From assembly GCA_043497085.1 (NCBI GenBank), contig JBIEKI010000002.1: a DNA stretch of 64,000 nt; one strand, given 5' to 3'. This DNA is from Thalassobacillus sp043497085 (GTDB lineage: Bacteria; Bacillota; Bacilli; Bacillales; Halobacillaceae). The notes beneath the pieces were generated by a model, which did not search any database, had not been told where the DNA came from, and saw only the letters and a program-made list of their open reading frames with translations. This document shows positions 7,216 to 15,622 of the stretch, one piece after another. Numbering within the stretch: the stretch's first letter is position 1; each line of letters opens with the position of its first letter. The position numbers were made by a program, and so were the translations under genes.

Positions 7216-9108
7216 ATGGATCTAAAAAAAATTCAAGATCCTTCGTTTGTCAGGGATCTTTCAGACGAAGACTTGAAACAGCTAGCCTCAACAATAAGAA
7301 CATTCCTAATTGAAAACCTTTCAAAAACAGGCGGTCATCTTGGAGCCAATCTTGGGGTCGTGGAGTTGACCCTTGCTCTTCATAAAGTATTCCAAAGCCC
7401 GAAAGACCGATTTATTTTCGATGTGGGTCACCAATCCTATATCCATAAAATATTGACAGGTCGAGCGGGCCAGTTTGGGACGTTAAGACAGTATAAAGGA
7501 CTGTGTGGATTTCCTAAACGTTGTGAAAGCGAGCATGATTTATGGGAAACTGGTCATAGTTCGACGTCACTATCGGCAGCGATGGGGATGGCTATCGCAC
7601 GTGATGTAAAAGGTGAAGATCATTCTATCCTTCCGGTGATTGGTGATGGAGCATTAACTGGCGGTATGGCCTTAGAAGCACTCAACCATATTGGCCATGA
7701 AAAGAAAAATATTACGGTTATACTTAATGACAATGAAATGTCGATTGCTAAAAATGTCGGTGCACTTCATAATGCATTGGGACGGATGAGGAGCGCAGGA
7801 AAATATAATCGAGCTAAAGATGACCTGGAATGGTTGTTGAAAAAAATTCCTGCAGTCGGCGGCAGGCTGGCGCAAGCTGCCGAGCGTCTTAAAGATAGCA
7901 TGAAATATTTTGTCGTTCCTGGAATGTTTTTTGAAGAACTAGGTTTTACTTACTACGGGCCTGTAGATGGACATGATTTTCAAGATTTATTGGAAAACCT
8001 TAATTATGCGAAGAAGACAGAAGGGCCAGTCATCGTTCATGTGATGACTCAAAAAGGCAAAGGATATCATCCTGCTGAAACGGATAAAACAGATAAATGG
8101 CATGGGGTAGGACCTTATAAAATCGATTCTGGTGAAAAAATCAAGCCTGATACAGCTCCACCGGCCTGGAGTTCAGTGATAACCGAGGCGTTGCGTCGGG
8201 AAGCACGTGAAGACAAACGAATTGTTGCTATTACTCCAGCCATGATTTTAGGCTCAAAATTAGAGAAGTTCGGGGAAGAATTCCCAGACCGGTTATATGA
8301 TGTTGGTATAGCCGAACAGCACGCTACCACAGTAGCTGCTGGATTAGCTACCCAGGAGATGAAGCCATTTCTTGCGATTTATTCTACATTCTTGCAGCGC
8401 GCATATGACCAGGTCGTTCATGATGTGTGCCGCCAAAACCTGAATGTCGTTTTCGGCATTGATCGGGCAGGATTGGTAGGAGCTGACGGAGAAACGCACC
8501 AGGGTGTATTTGATATAGCGTTTTTAAGAAACTTGCCGAATATAACCCTGATGATGCCTAAAGATGAAAATGAAGCACAGCATATGGTGCATACCGCGAT
8601 GAAGTATGATGACGGGCCAATGGCTATTCGCTATCCTCGTGGTAATGCAAAAGGGATAGAGGTCGACCCTGAACCTAAACAATTAGAAATAGGCAGCTGG
8701 GAAACGTTGCAGGAAGGTTCTGACGCAGTGGTATTGACCTTTGGTACTACGATTGACATGGCTTTGGAAGCAAGTCAAGAACTAAAGAAGCAGGGAATCT
8801 CAATTAGAGTGGTTAATGCCAGGTTCCTAAAGCCTTTAGACGATAAAATGCTTCATGACATCATGCAGGAAAAACTGCCGATTCTGACTATTGAAGAAGC
8901 TGTATTGAAAGGTGGCTTCGGCTCGAGTATTCTTGAGTTTGCTGAAGAGAACCTATATAGAAATCAATCTATCAAGCGTATGGGTATCCCGGATCGTTAT
9001 ATTGAACACGGTAAAGTACCCGAATTGTTGAAAGAAATCGATTTGACAAAAGAAGCTGTCGTTGCGAACCTGAAAGAACTAATACCAAGTAAACAAAAAA
9101 GGGCTTGA
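7216..9108 (+). CDS. dxs: 1-deoxy-D-xylulose-5-phosphate synthase
   Basis: A 630-residue thiamine diphosphate enzyme condensing pyruvate and glyceraldehyde-3-phosphate, the entry step of the MEP isoprenoid pathway. Visible features: GGHLGANLGVVELT near the N-terminus, the TPP-binding GDGALTGGMALEALN...NDNEMSI motif, the pyrimidine-domain DVGIAEQHA, and the transketolase C-terminal domain (RYPRG, EEAVLKGGFGSS). AGGAGGT precedes the ATG. It follows oapA by 17 bases and yqxC follows by 4, so it is cotranscribed with both. It supplies precursors for IspA, encoded upstream. Confidence 0.97.
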   Translation: MDLKKIQDPSFVRDLSDEDLKQLASTIRTFLIENLSKTGGHLGANLGVVELTLALHKVFQSPKDRFIFDVGHQSYIHKILTGRAGQFGTLRQYKGLCGFPKRCESEHDLWETGHSSTSLSAAMGMAIARDVKGEDHSILPVIGDGALTGGMALEALNHIGHEKKNITVILNDNEMSIAKNVGALHNALGRMRSAGKYNRAKDDLEWLLKKIPAVGGRLAQAAERLKDSMKYFVVPGMFFEELGFTYYGPVDGHDFQDLLENLNYAKKTEGPVIVHVMTQKGKGYHPAETDKTDKWHGVGPYKIDSGEKIKPDTAPPAWSSVITEALRREAREDKRIVAITPAMILGSKLEKFGEEFPDRLYDVGIAEQHATTVAAGLATQEMKPFLAIYSTFLQRAYDQVVHDVCRQNLNVVFGIDRAGLVGADGETHQGVFDIAFLRNLPNITLMMPKDENEAQHMVHTAMKYDDGPMAIRYPRGNAKGIEVDPEPKQLEIGSWETLQEGSDAVVLTFGTTIDMALEASQELKKQGISIRVVNARFLKPLDDKMLHDIMQEKLPILTIEEAVLKGGFGSSILEFAEENLYRNQSIKRMGIPDRYIEHGKVPELLKEIDLTKEAVVANLKELIPSKQKRA

Positions 9109-9112
9109 AGAT

Positions 9113-9937
9113 ATGGCAAAGAAAGTAAGACTGGATATATTACTGGTCGAAAGAGGTATAATAGAAACAAGAGAAAAAGCTAAAAGGACCATAATGGCAG
9201 GTCTTGTTTATTCGGAAAGTGCCCGTCTGGATAAACCCGGTATGAAGGTGGATGAAGATATCTCCATCCATGTAAAAGGGAAGCTGATACCCTATGTAAG
9301 TCGCGGTGGTCTGAAGCTTGAAAAAGCGATAAAAGAATTTGACCTGAACCTGAAGGATAGAATTATGATTGATGTCGGGTCGTCCACCGGCGGATTTACA
9401 GATTGTGCATTACAAAATGGGGTAAAAAGTAGTTATGCTATAGATGTAGGCTATAATCAGCTGGATTGGAAATTAAGAAATGATCCTCGTGTAATTGTGA
9501 TGGAACGGACAAACTTTCGTTATGTTACCACTGATGATTTAATTCATGGAGCCCCTGATTTTGCTTCGATTGACGTCTCCTTCATATCACTGCGGTTGAT
9601 TTTACCTGTGTTGTCACAGCTGTTACAGGAAGAAAGTGACATCGTCGCATTGATCAAGCCGCAATTCGAAGCGGGTAGAGAGCAAGTAGGTAAAAAGGGG
9701 ATCGTCCGCGATCCGAAAATCCATGAAGAAGTCGTAAAAGGAATCATTGACTTTGCTCAGGAGCAAAAATATTCGGTTGCGAATATATCGTTTTCACCTA
9801 TTACCGGGGGAGACGGAAATATTGAATTTTTAGCACATTTCCGCTGGAAACCCAATAAAGAAGGTGATCGTATCTCCGATGTCGAAATAAGTGATATTGT
9901 GAAAGAAGCACATCAAATACATCGGAAGCATGCGTAG
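9113..9937 (+). CDS. yqxC: TlyA family rRNA (cytidine-2'-O)-methyltransferase
   Basis: A 274-residue TlyA/YqxC protein. An N-terminal S4 RNA-binding domain (RLDILLVERGIIETREKAKRTIMAG) is followed by a FtsJ-like methyltransferase with the SAM motif DVGSSTGGFTDCAL and KPQFEAGREQVGKKGIVRD. Family members are often annotated as hemolysin, but the best-studied ones methylate 16S/23S rRNA. Position between dxs and ahrC matches B. subtilis. A terminator follows. Confidence 0.94.
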   Translation: MAKKVRLDILLVERGIIETREKAKRTIMAGLVYSESARLDKPGMKVDEDISIHVKGKLIPYVSRGGLKLEKAIKEFDLNLKDRIMIDVGSSTGGFTDCALQNGVKSSYAIDVGYNQLDWKLRNDPRVIVMERTNFRYVTTDDLIHGAPDFASIDVSFISLRLILPVLSQLLQEESDIVALIKPQFEAGREQVGKKGIVRDPKIHEEVVKGIIDFAQEQKYSVANISFSPITGGDGNIEFLAHFRWKPNKEGDRISDVEISDIVKEAHQIHRKHA

Positions 9938-9943
9938 AAAAGA

Positions 9944-9976
9944 AGAGGGCTGCCTTGATGTGTAGCCCTCTTTTTA
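9944..9976 (+). terminator. Terminator after yqxC
   Basis: Stem AGAGGGCT / AGCCCTCT with a 12-base loop, then five T. It closes the nusB-yqxC transcription unit. Confidence 0.9.
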
Positions 9977-10013
9977 TGCGAAAGGCATTGTTTTAGATTG
10001 GAGGAATATTTCT

Positions 10014-10463
10014 GTGAATAAAGGTCAGCGCCACATTAAGATTCGTGAATTGATTACCAATAATGATATTGAAACACAGGATGAACTTGTCGACCGTTTG
10101 AAAAGCCTTGGCTATAATGTTACCCAGGCCACAGTGTCTAGGGACATAAAGGAATTGCATTTGGTAAAAGTACCGATGATTGATGGAAGATATAAATATA
10201 GTCTTCCAGCCGACCAACGCTTTAATCCATTGGAAAAGCTTCATCGACTTATGATGGATGCATTTGTGAGTATCGACCGTGCCGGGCATTTCATCATTTT
10301 AAAAACATTACCCGGCAATGCTAATGCAGTTGGTGCATTGATTGACAATTTAGACTGGGAAGAAATAATGGGGACTATTTGCGGTGATGATACTTGCTTG
10401 ATTATTTGCCGGAGCGAGGAACAGACGCAGATGATATCGAATCAATTATTGGAAATGCTGTAA
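10014..10463 (+). CDS. ahrC: Arginine repressor/activator AhrC (ArgR)
   Basis: A 149-residue ArgR-family regulator. The N-terminal winged helix (KIRELITNNDIETQDELVDRLKS...TQATVSRDIKELHLVKVP) binds ARG boxes. The C-terminal oligomerisation domain has the arginine-binding pattern GNANAVGALIDNLDWEEIMGT followed by GDDTCLIIC. Start is GTG 10014, with TTGGAGGAAT eight bases upstream. It represses arginine synthesis and activates catabolism in relatives. A RocB-like protein is encoded at 57.9 kb, but no ARG box was established there. Confidence 0.95.
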   Translation: MNKGQRHIKIRELITNNDIETQDELVDRLKSLGYNVTQATVSRDIKELHLVKVPMIDGRYKYSLPADQRFNPLEKLHRLMMDAFVSIDRAGHFIILKTLPGNANAVGALIDNLDWEEIMGTICGDDTCLIICRSEEQTQMISNQLLEML

Positions 10464-10528
10464 AGCGGAACACGACATCCTGGACGAAAGGAATGTCTAA
10501 GAAATGGGGAAGTCGAGGTGGCTCAACG

Positions 10529-12271
10529 ATGTTAATGGAACTTTCTATTCGCGATTTTGCTATCATTGATCAAATTTCTGTCAACTTTAAAGATGGATTG
10601 ACTGTATTGACCGGAGAAACTGGTGCAGGAAAATCCATCATTATTGATGCCATCCAATTACTCGCTGGTGGACGCGGTTCTGTAGAGTTTGTCCGGTATG
10701 GCAGCAAGAAAGCTGAGATAGAAGGATTGTTTTCCGTAGAGGGATACCATCCTGTTTATGATAAAGGAGAGGAATTCGGGGTTGATATCGAAGAAGACGG
10801 TATGATCGTGCTTCATCGAACGATAACTTCTCAAGGAAAGAGTATCTGCCGTGTAAACGGAAAACTCGTCACACTCGCTATTCTCCGGGAATTCGGTAAA
10901 ACGCTTATAGATATCCATAGTCAGCATGAAACACAATCCTTAATGGATGTAGAACGGCATATTGAGTTATTGGATTTATATGCAGATAAGGAAATAACAC
11001 AGGCAAAAGAAGAATACCTAAAGTTATATGATAAGTACCAATCTTTACGGGTAAGATTTAGGGAATTGAATGACAATGAACAGGAAATGGCTCAGCGACT
11101 TGATTTATTAGAGTTTCAATGGAATGAACTGCAGGCAGCAGAGCTGGAGCCTAATGAAGATACTGTATTGACGGAAGAACGAAATCGCTTAGTCAATTAT
11201 GAAAAAATATATTCTGGCATCCAGGATGCTTATCAGGCTCTTTATGGAGAACAAAAAGGTTTGGATTGGGTCTCCCATGCGCTGACTGCGTTAGAAGGAG
11301 CAAAGGATTATGATGAACAGATTAAGAAAATGTCAGAAGAAATGTCCAATCATTATTACCTGATGGAAGAAATGACATTTCAACTTAGCTCCCAGCTTGA
11401 ACAGTTGGAATTTGATCCAGACCGGTTGAATGAAATTGAGAGCAGATTGAATGAAATCAATCGACTTAAGAAAAAATATGGGCAAAGTGTTGAAGAAATT
11501 CTGGAGTACAGTTCAAAAATTGAAGAGGAAATCGAAGAAATTAAAAATAAAGATTCACATCTAGCCAAGCTTGAGAGCGATATCAAAGAAATCGGACAAG
11601 ATGCCGCTTTGGAAGCAAAGCAAATCCAGGATATCAGAGTGAAGGCTTCCGAGGATCTCGCAAATGCTATTCAACAGGAATTGAAAGGTTTATACCTGGA
11701 AAAAGCATCTTTCGCGGTTGATATCCAAACCAAAAGCGGGCAGGAGGATGACCCGGTATTTGAAGGCAGGAATGTCAAATTGATGTCCAGCGGGTTCGAC
11801 TTGGTCAAATTTTTGATAACCACGAACCCTGGAGAACCTTTAAAAGAAATTCATAAAGTTGCCTCAGGCGGAGAACTATCCCGCGTAATGCTAGCCCTAA
11901 AAAAGATTTTTTCAAAGCATCAGGGAGTAACCAGCGTCATTTTTGACGAAGTGGATACTGGAGTCAGCGGACGTGTTGCACAAGCTATCGCTGAAAAAAT
12001 ATATGGAATTTCAGAGTCCTCTCAAGTCCTCTGTATATCTCATTTACCCCAGGTTGCTTCCATGGCTGATACCCATTTGCAGATTGAAAAGCATGTTAGC
12101 GGGGATCGTACATCCACTTCCTTGACGGAATTGACACAAAAAGACAAAATTGATGAAATCAGCAGGATGATTACAGGTGCAGAATTGACAGATACGACAA
12201 GAGAACATGCCAAAGAATTACTGGAACTGGCAATCAAACATAAGTCCAACGAGCACATAAAATCGCGCTGA
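10529..12271 (+). CDS. recN: DNA repair protein RecN
   Basis: A 580-residue SMC-like ATPase that acts early in double-strand break repair. The N-terminal P-loop GETGAGKS, the Q-loop region DIHSQHETQSLMD, a long coiled coil between about residues 150 and 400, the ABC signature SGGELSRVMLALK and Walker B VIFDEVDTGVSG are all intact. The open frame extends upstream into ahrC, but ATG 10529 (MLMELSIRDFAI...) agrees with the RecN N-terminus and has GAGGTGG nine bases before it. Order ahrC-recN-spoIVB is conserved. Confidence 0.96.
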   Translation: MLMELSIRDFAIIDQISVNFKDGLTVLTGETGAGKSIIIDAIQLLAGGRGSVEFVRYGSKKAEIEGLFSVEGYHPVYDKGEEFGVDIEEDGMIVLHRTITSQGKSICRVNGKLVTLAILREFGKTLIDIHSQHETQSLMDVERHIELLDLYADKEITQAKEEYLKLYDKYQSLRVRFRELNDNEQEMAQRLDLLEFQWNELQAAELEPNEDTVLTEERNRLVNYEKIYSGIQDAYQALYGEQKGLDWVSHALTALEGAKDYDEQIKKMSEEMSNHYYLMEEMTFQLSSQLEQLEFDPDRLNEIESRLNEINRLKKKYGQSVEEILEYSSKIEEEIEEIKNKDSHLAKLESDIKEIGQDAALEAKQIQDIRVKASEDLANAIQQELKGLYLEKASFAVDIQTKSGQEDDPVFEGRNVKLMSSGFDLVKFLITTNPGEPLKEIHKVASGGELSRVMLALKKIFSKHQGVTSVIFDEVDTGVSGRVAQAIAEKIYGISESSQVLCISHLPQVASMADTHLQIEKHVSGDRTSTSLTELTQKDKIDEISRMITGAELTDTTREHAKELLELAIKHKSNEHIKSR

Positions 12272-12300
12272 AAAATAGCGTGATTTTATTATTAATTTTT
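12257..12300 (+). terminator. Terminator overlapping the end of recN
   Basis: AAAATCGCGCT and AGCGTGATTTT pair (one G-U) around a short A-rich loop, followed by a T/A-rich tract. The left arm lies within the last codons of recN. Confidence 0.65.
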
Positions 12301-12465
12301 ACGTTAAAAGCCCTTTTTATCCATCCTTTTACATTAGAAATGTTTCAGGAATTGTTCCCTCTATTTTCTGACTCGAGCTGTGTTTAAAAAGCGCCTGCTT
12401 AGACCACATTAAAAGTAAACCATTCGATTGAGATGGTGTGGGTTAGAGGCGAGGAGTTGGAACAT

Positions 12466-13725
12466 TTGAAATTTAAGCAACAGATGAGATATGCAGCAGG
12501 TTTAATCCTTTTGCTCACCATGATTGTAATACCGTTTCTAAGCCCTGTACAAAAGTATTTATCCATTCCGACAGAATGGACCACCTTTCAAGAACAAGGC
12601 ATAACCAGTGTGCCAGCTATTAAAGATATAAATGAAGCAGAAGGTTCTTCGATACATGCCCTTCAATCCAGTAAAGAAAACTCCTCAACAGATGAGTTCT
12701 TCTATAACGTTGCTGGCCTGCCGTTGAAAAAAATCAACGTGGATTATCTTAGTGACTATAAAGTCATACCTGGAGGTCAATCGATTGGTGTCAAACTCCA
12801 CACTAAGGGTGTATTAGTGGTGGGACATCATCAGGTGAAGACAGAGTCAAATCAGGTATCTCCAGGAGAAAAGGCCGGGATTGAAGTTGGCGATATACTT
12901 CTTAAGGTAAATGGCAAAGAATTAGAAAAAATGTCAGAAATGGCACCGATTGTGAAAGCAGCTGGAGAAAAAGAAAAAGATCTTAAAGTAACGGTCAAGC
13001 GGGGAAAAGAAACGTTTGATACAAATCTTACTCCGACTTACGATGTAAAAGACCAAAAGTTCCGTATCGGTCTTTATATCCGTGATTCAGCTGCAGGTAT
13101 CGGGACAATGACCTTTTATGACCCTAATTCAAAAAAATATGGAGCTCTAGGTCATGTGATTTCTGATATGGATACCCAAAAGCCGATTGAGATTCATGAA
13201 GGTACCATCGTCAGGTCCAATGTTACTTCCATTCAAAAAGGAAGTGAAGGAGTTCCGGGAGAAAAGAAAGCCGAATTCTCTGCTGACCGTAACCGAATTG
13301 GTGAAATCACCAAAAACAGCCCTTTCGGTATATTTGGGAAGTTGGACAATGGAATTACCAATGGTGTAAGTGATAAACCGATGCCGATTGCGTTATCACA
13401 TGAAGTAAAAGAAGGCCCTGCAAAAATTTTAACCGTAGTTGAAGGTGAAAAAGTACAGGAGTTCGATGTAGAGGTAGTTAGTACCGTCCCGCAAAAGCAT
13501 CCTGCCACAAAGGGAATGGTAGTAAAAATCACCGATCCAGAATTATTGAAGGAAACAGGTGGCATCGTGCAAGGGATGAGCGGCAGTCCGATTATTCAAG
13601 ATGGCAAAGTCATCGGAGCAGTTACCCACGTTTTTGTAAACGATCCTACCTCAGGTTATGGTGTCCATATTGAATGGATGCTTCAAGAAGCAGGTATTGA
13701 CATCTATAAACAGCAAGCAAGTTGA
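12466..13725 (+). CDS. spoIVB: SpoIVB serine peptidase, sigma-K checkpoint signal
   Basis: SpoIVB is secreted from the forespore and cleaves SpoIVFA to release pro-sigma-K processing. Seen: an N-terminal membrane anchor (AGLILLLTMIVIPFL), a PDZ domain (VSPGEKAGIEVGDILLKVNGKEL) and the S55 peptidase domain with GALGHVISD (His) and the nucleophile motif GMSGSPI. The frame is open from ATG 12433, but GAGGAG at 12451-12456 points to TTG 12466, giving 419 residues, near the family length. The start is moderately certain; the identity is secure. Confidence 0.94.
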   Translation: MKFKQQMRYAAGLILLLTMIVIPFLSPVQKYLSIPTEWTTFQEQGITSVPAIKDINEAEGSSIHALQSSKENSSTDEFFYNVAGLPLKKINVDYLSDYKVIPGGQSIGVKLHTKGVLVVGHHQVKTESNQVSPGEKAGIEVGDILLKVNGKELEKMSEMAPIVKAAGEKEKDLKVTVKRGKETFDTNLTPTYDVKDQKFRIGLYIRDSAAGIGTMTFYDPNSKKYGALGHVISDMDTQKPIEIHEGTIVRSNVTSIQKGSEGVPGEKKAEFSADRNRIGEITKNSPFGIFGKLDNGITNGVSDKPMPIALSHEVKEGPAKILTVVEGEKVQEFDVEVVSTVPQKHPATKGMVVKITDPELLKETGGIVQGMSGSPIIQDGKVIGAVTHVFVNDPTSGYGVHIEWMLQEAGIDIYKQQAS

Positions 13726-13753
13726 AGCCGTATCATTTACGGCTTTTTTTTAT
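13725..13753 (+). terminator. Terminator after spoIVB
   Basis: Stem GCCGTA-TCATT-TACGGC followed by eight T, starting at the spoIVB stop codon. Confidence 0.9.
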
Positions 13754-13768
13754 TGTCTTCGTGTTGAT

Positions 13769-13990
13769 TTTACAGTTAAGCTCCCTTCACATGAAGACTC
13801 AGTTTCGAGATAGTAAGGTCCGTTTCCATAAGCGGAATGGGATGGTTCGGGAAACAACTCGCTTTCCTGCGGGGGACCTGGCAAGCTTCCTCGGGCTAAA
13901 GCCCTGCGGGATCTCGCCTAGCCCCTTCTCCCGCGGGAGTCTCGCCGTTTCCCTTCCCATCCAGCTCGTTTTGTAATAAACGGACCCTTC
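13769..13990 (-). repeat. Structured interspersed repeat, copy A2
   Basis: Same family and orientation as A1 (1334-1558); the ~110-base core from CTCGCTTTCC to CCCTTCCCATCCAG is almost base-for-base identical. Flanks differ slightly but retain the ACAGTTAA-GCTCCC tag and the GGACCCTTC end. It is paired divergently with B2, exactly as A1 is with B1. It falls in the 0.8-kb gap between spoIVB and spo0A. Confidence 0.85.
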
Positions 13991-14050
13991 GTGTGTGAAA
14001 TCTTTATCTTGAGCCATTTATAAAGGGTGCAAAGGTCTTCTTTCAAAATT

Positions 14051-14278
14051 ATCATAGGGCGGTTTACACAAGTATGATTTCGAGAACTTCCTATAGCAAG
14101 GTTCGGTGGGGAACGGCGAGACTCCTGCGGGATGAAAATGTCGGGTGAGACCCCGGAAGACGAAGTCTGAGGAGGCTCAACGCATGCCCGCGGAAAGGGA
14201 GCCGTTCCCCACCGGACCGTTATTCAGATAAGCATCTCGAAATAAAGTTTTCGACTTTTCGGCCCTATTGTTGAATAA
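14051..14278 (+). repeat. Structured interspersed repeat, copy B2 (uninterrupted)
   Basis: Same ends as B1. Outer stem GGTTCGGTGGGGAACGGC (14100-14117) pairs over all 18 positions with 14201-14218, with one G-U. Inside, GGTGAG pairs with CTCA-AC around AGAC-GAA-GTCT. It has no internal hairpin insertion, so it shows the undisturbed form of B1. Confidence 0.85.
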
Positions 14279-14382
14279 GCCTCATATGAAAAATCAACAA
14301 AAAGATTTAACAAAGCTTTGTAATTTAAAAACTTAATTCCTTTTATGGAAAATTTATGTTAATATATTTCATATAAAGATTT

Positions 14383-14391
14383 TTCGACAAA
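14383..14391 (-). promoter_or_regulatory. Spo0A binding site (0A box) upstream of spo0A
   Basis: TTCGACAAA is the exact reverse complement of the 0A box form TTTGTCGAA. It lies about 110 bases upstream of the sigma-H-type -35 box, consistent with autoregulation by phosphorylated Spo0A. Confidence 0.6.
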
Positions 14392-14495
14392 CAGAAAATT
14401 CGCCTTGCATTAATTGTAGAATATAATCGAAAACAATAGAAAATCAAAGTAAATAGAAGCATTTTAAAAATAATTAAATTTTTCTCACTAAATTA

Positions 14496-14524
14496 AAAGG
14501 ATTATCTGCACGATTGTCGAATAC
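14496..14524 (+). promoter_or_regulatory. Sigma-H-type promoter of spo0A with overlapping 0A box
   Basis: AAAGGATTA (14496-14504), 11-base spacer, GTCGAATAC (14516-14524), fits the sigma-H pattern RNAGGAWWW-N11/12-RNNGAATWW with one mismatch. ATTGTCGAA (14513-14521) within it is an eight-of-nine 0A box. The expected start near 14531 leaves a 40-base leader. In B. subtilis the spo0A sporulation promoter also uses sigma-H and is controlled by Spo0A. Confidence 0.75.
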
Positions 14525-14570
14525 ATTACTTGGAAACACAGGCGGAAAATACAAGGAGGAATCAAATAAA

Positions 14571-15350
14571 GTGGAAAAAATTAAAATTGGTTTGGCAGAC
14601 GATAATCGTGAGTTGATCAAGTTGTTGGAAGAGTATTTTGAAGACACTAAAGATGTAGAAGTTGTAGGGACATCCTATAATGGGAAAGAATGCCTGGAAA
14701 TGTTAAAAGAGACCACACCGGATGTACTCGTGTTAGATATCATTATGCCACATATGGATGGCCTTGCTGTACTAAGTCAAATGAAGCAGTTGGAGCTTAA
14801 GAAAAAACCAAGCGTTATCATGCTTACAGCTTTTGGACAAGAAGAGGTAACGAAAAAAGCAGTCGATTTAGGTGCATCCTACTTCATGCTGAAGCCGTTC
14901 GACCTTGATTCCCTTACCGATCAGATTCGTCAAATCCATGGTTCCAATGATCCGATCAGCAAAGCTATTGGTACAAGTGCCAAGTCTGGGCAGAAACCTG
15001 ACCTTAACACCAGTATTACTCATATTATCCATGAAATCGGCGTGCCAGCACATATTAAAGGATACATGTATTTACGTGAAGCTATTTCGATGGTGTACAA
15101 TGACATTGAATTATTGGGGTCTATTACCAAAGTATTGTATCCGGATATCGCTAAAAAATATCAGACAACCGCATCTCGCGTTGAACGTGCTATCCGTCAT
15201 GCGATCGAGGTAGCCTGGAATCGTGGTAATGTCGAATCGATTTCTTCTTTGTTTGGTTATACCATTTCCAATACAAAGGCAAAGCCAACTAACTCCGAGT
15301 TTATTGCTATGGTAGCCGACCGCCTGCGTTTGGAACATAAAGCAAGTTAA
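14571..15350 (+). CDS. spo0A: Sporulation response regulator Spo0A
   Basis: A 259-residue master regulator of sporulation entry. The receiver domain (residues ~1-120) shows the acidic pair D10-D11, phosphoacceptor D56 (LVLDIIMPHMDG), the switch Thr in MLTAFGQ and Lys in LKPFD. The C-terminal DNA-binding domain carries the invariant TASRVERAIRHAIEVAWNRG recognition helix. Start is GTG 14571 with AGGAGG 11 bases upstream; a frame extension to TTG 14514 overlaps the -10 region and is not coding. The two 0A boxes upstream suggest autoregulation. Confidence 0.98.
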   Translation: MEKIKIGLADDNRELIKLLEEYFEDTKDVEVVGTSYNGKECLEMLKETTPDVLVLDIIMPHMDGLAVLSQMKQLELKKKPSVIMLTAFGQEEVTKKAVDLGASYFMLKPFDLDSLTDQIRQIHGSNDPISKAIGTSAKSGQKPDLNTSITHIIHEIGVPAHIKGYMYLREAISMVYNDIELLGSITKVLYPDIAKKYQTTASRVERAIRHAIEVAWNRGNVESISSLFGYTISNTKAKPTNSEFIAMVADRLRLEHKAS

Positions 15351-15365
15351 CGACTATAAATAATA

Positions 15366-15426
15366 AAAAATAGCTTCTCTTTTCTCTCACTTGATGTGTA
15401 GAGAGAAGAGAAGCTTTTTATTTTGG
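15366..15426 (+). terminator. Terminator after spo0A
   Basis: Long stem: AGCTTCTCTTTTCTCTCAC pairs imperfectly with GTAGAGAGAAGAGAAGCT, loop TTGATGT, followed by TTTTTATTTT. Confidence 0.9.
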
Positions 15427-15622
15427 TTTCGTAAGGTATAGTAGGATCGTGCATTACTCTTGTGAGACATTTGGAACTTACGGAGTATGGAATTCGGATA
15501 ATATTGAAATCCGAACTCAAGAAAAATCAGAATTCTTTCTCCAAATAATGGAGAAGAGCAAACAACTATGTTACAATTTTAAATTATTAAACACTTTAAC
15601 ATAGTAGCAGGGAGATGTAATC

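Noticed and set aside
15430..15620. Possible lysine riboswitch or T-box before the aspartokinase gene
   Set aside because: None of the conserved lysine-riboswitch segments or the T-box TGGN bulge with terminator could be found; only small AT-rich hairpins are present.
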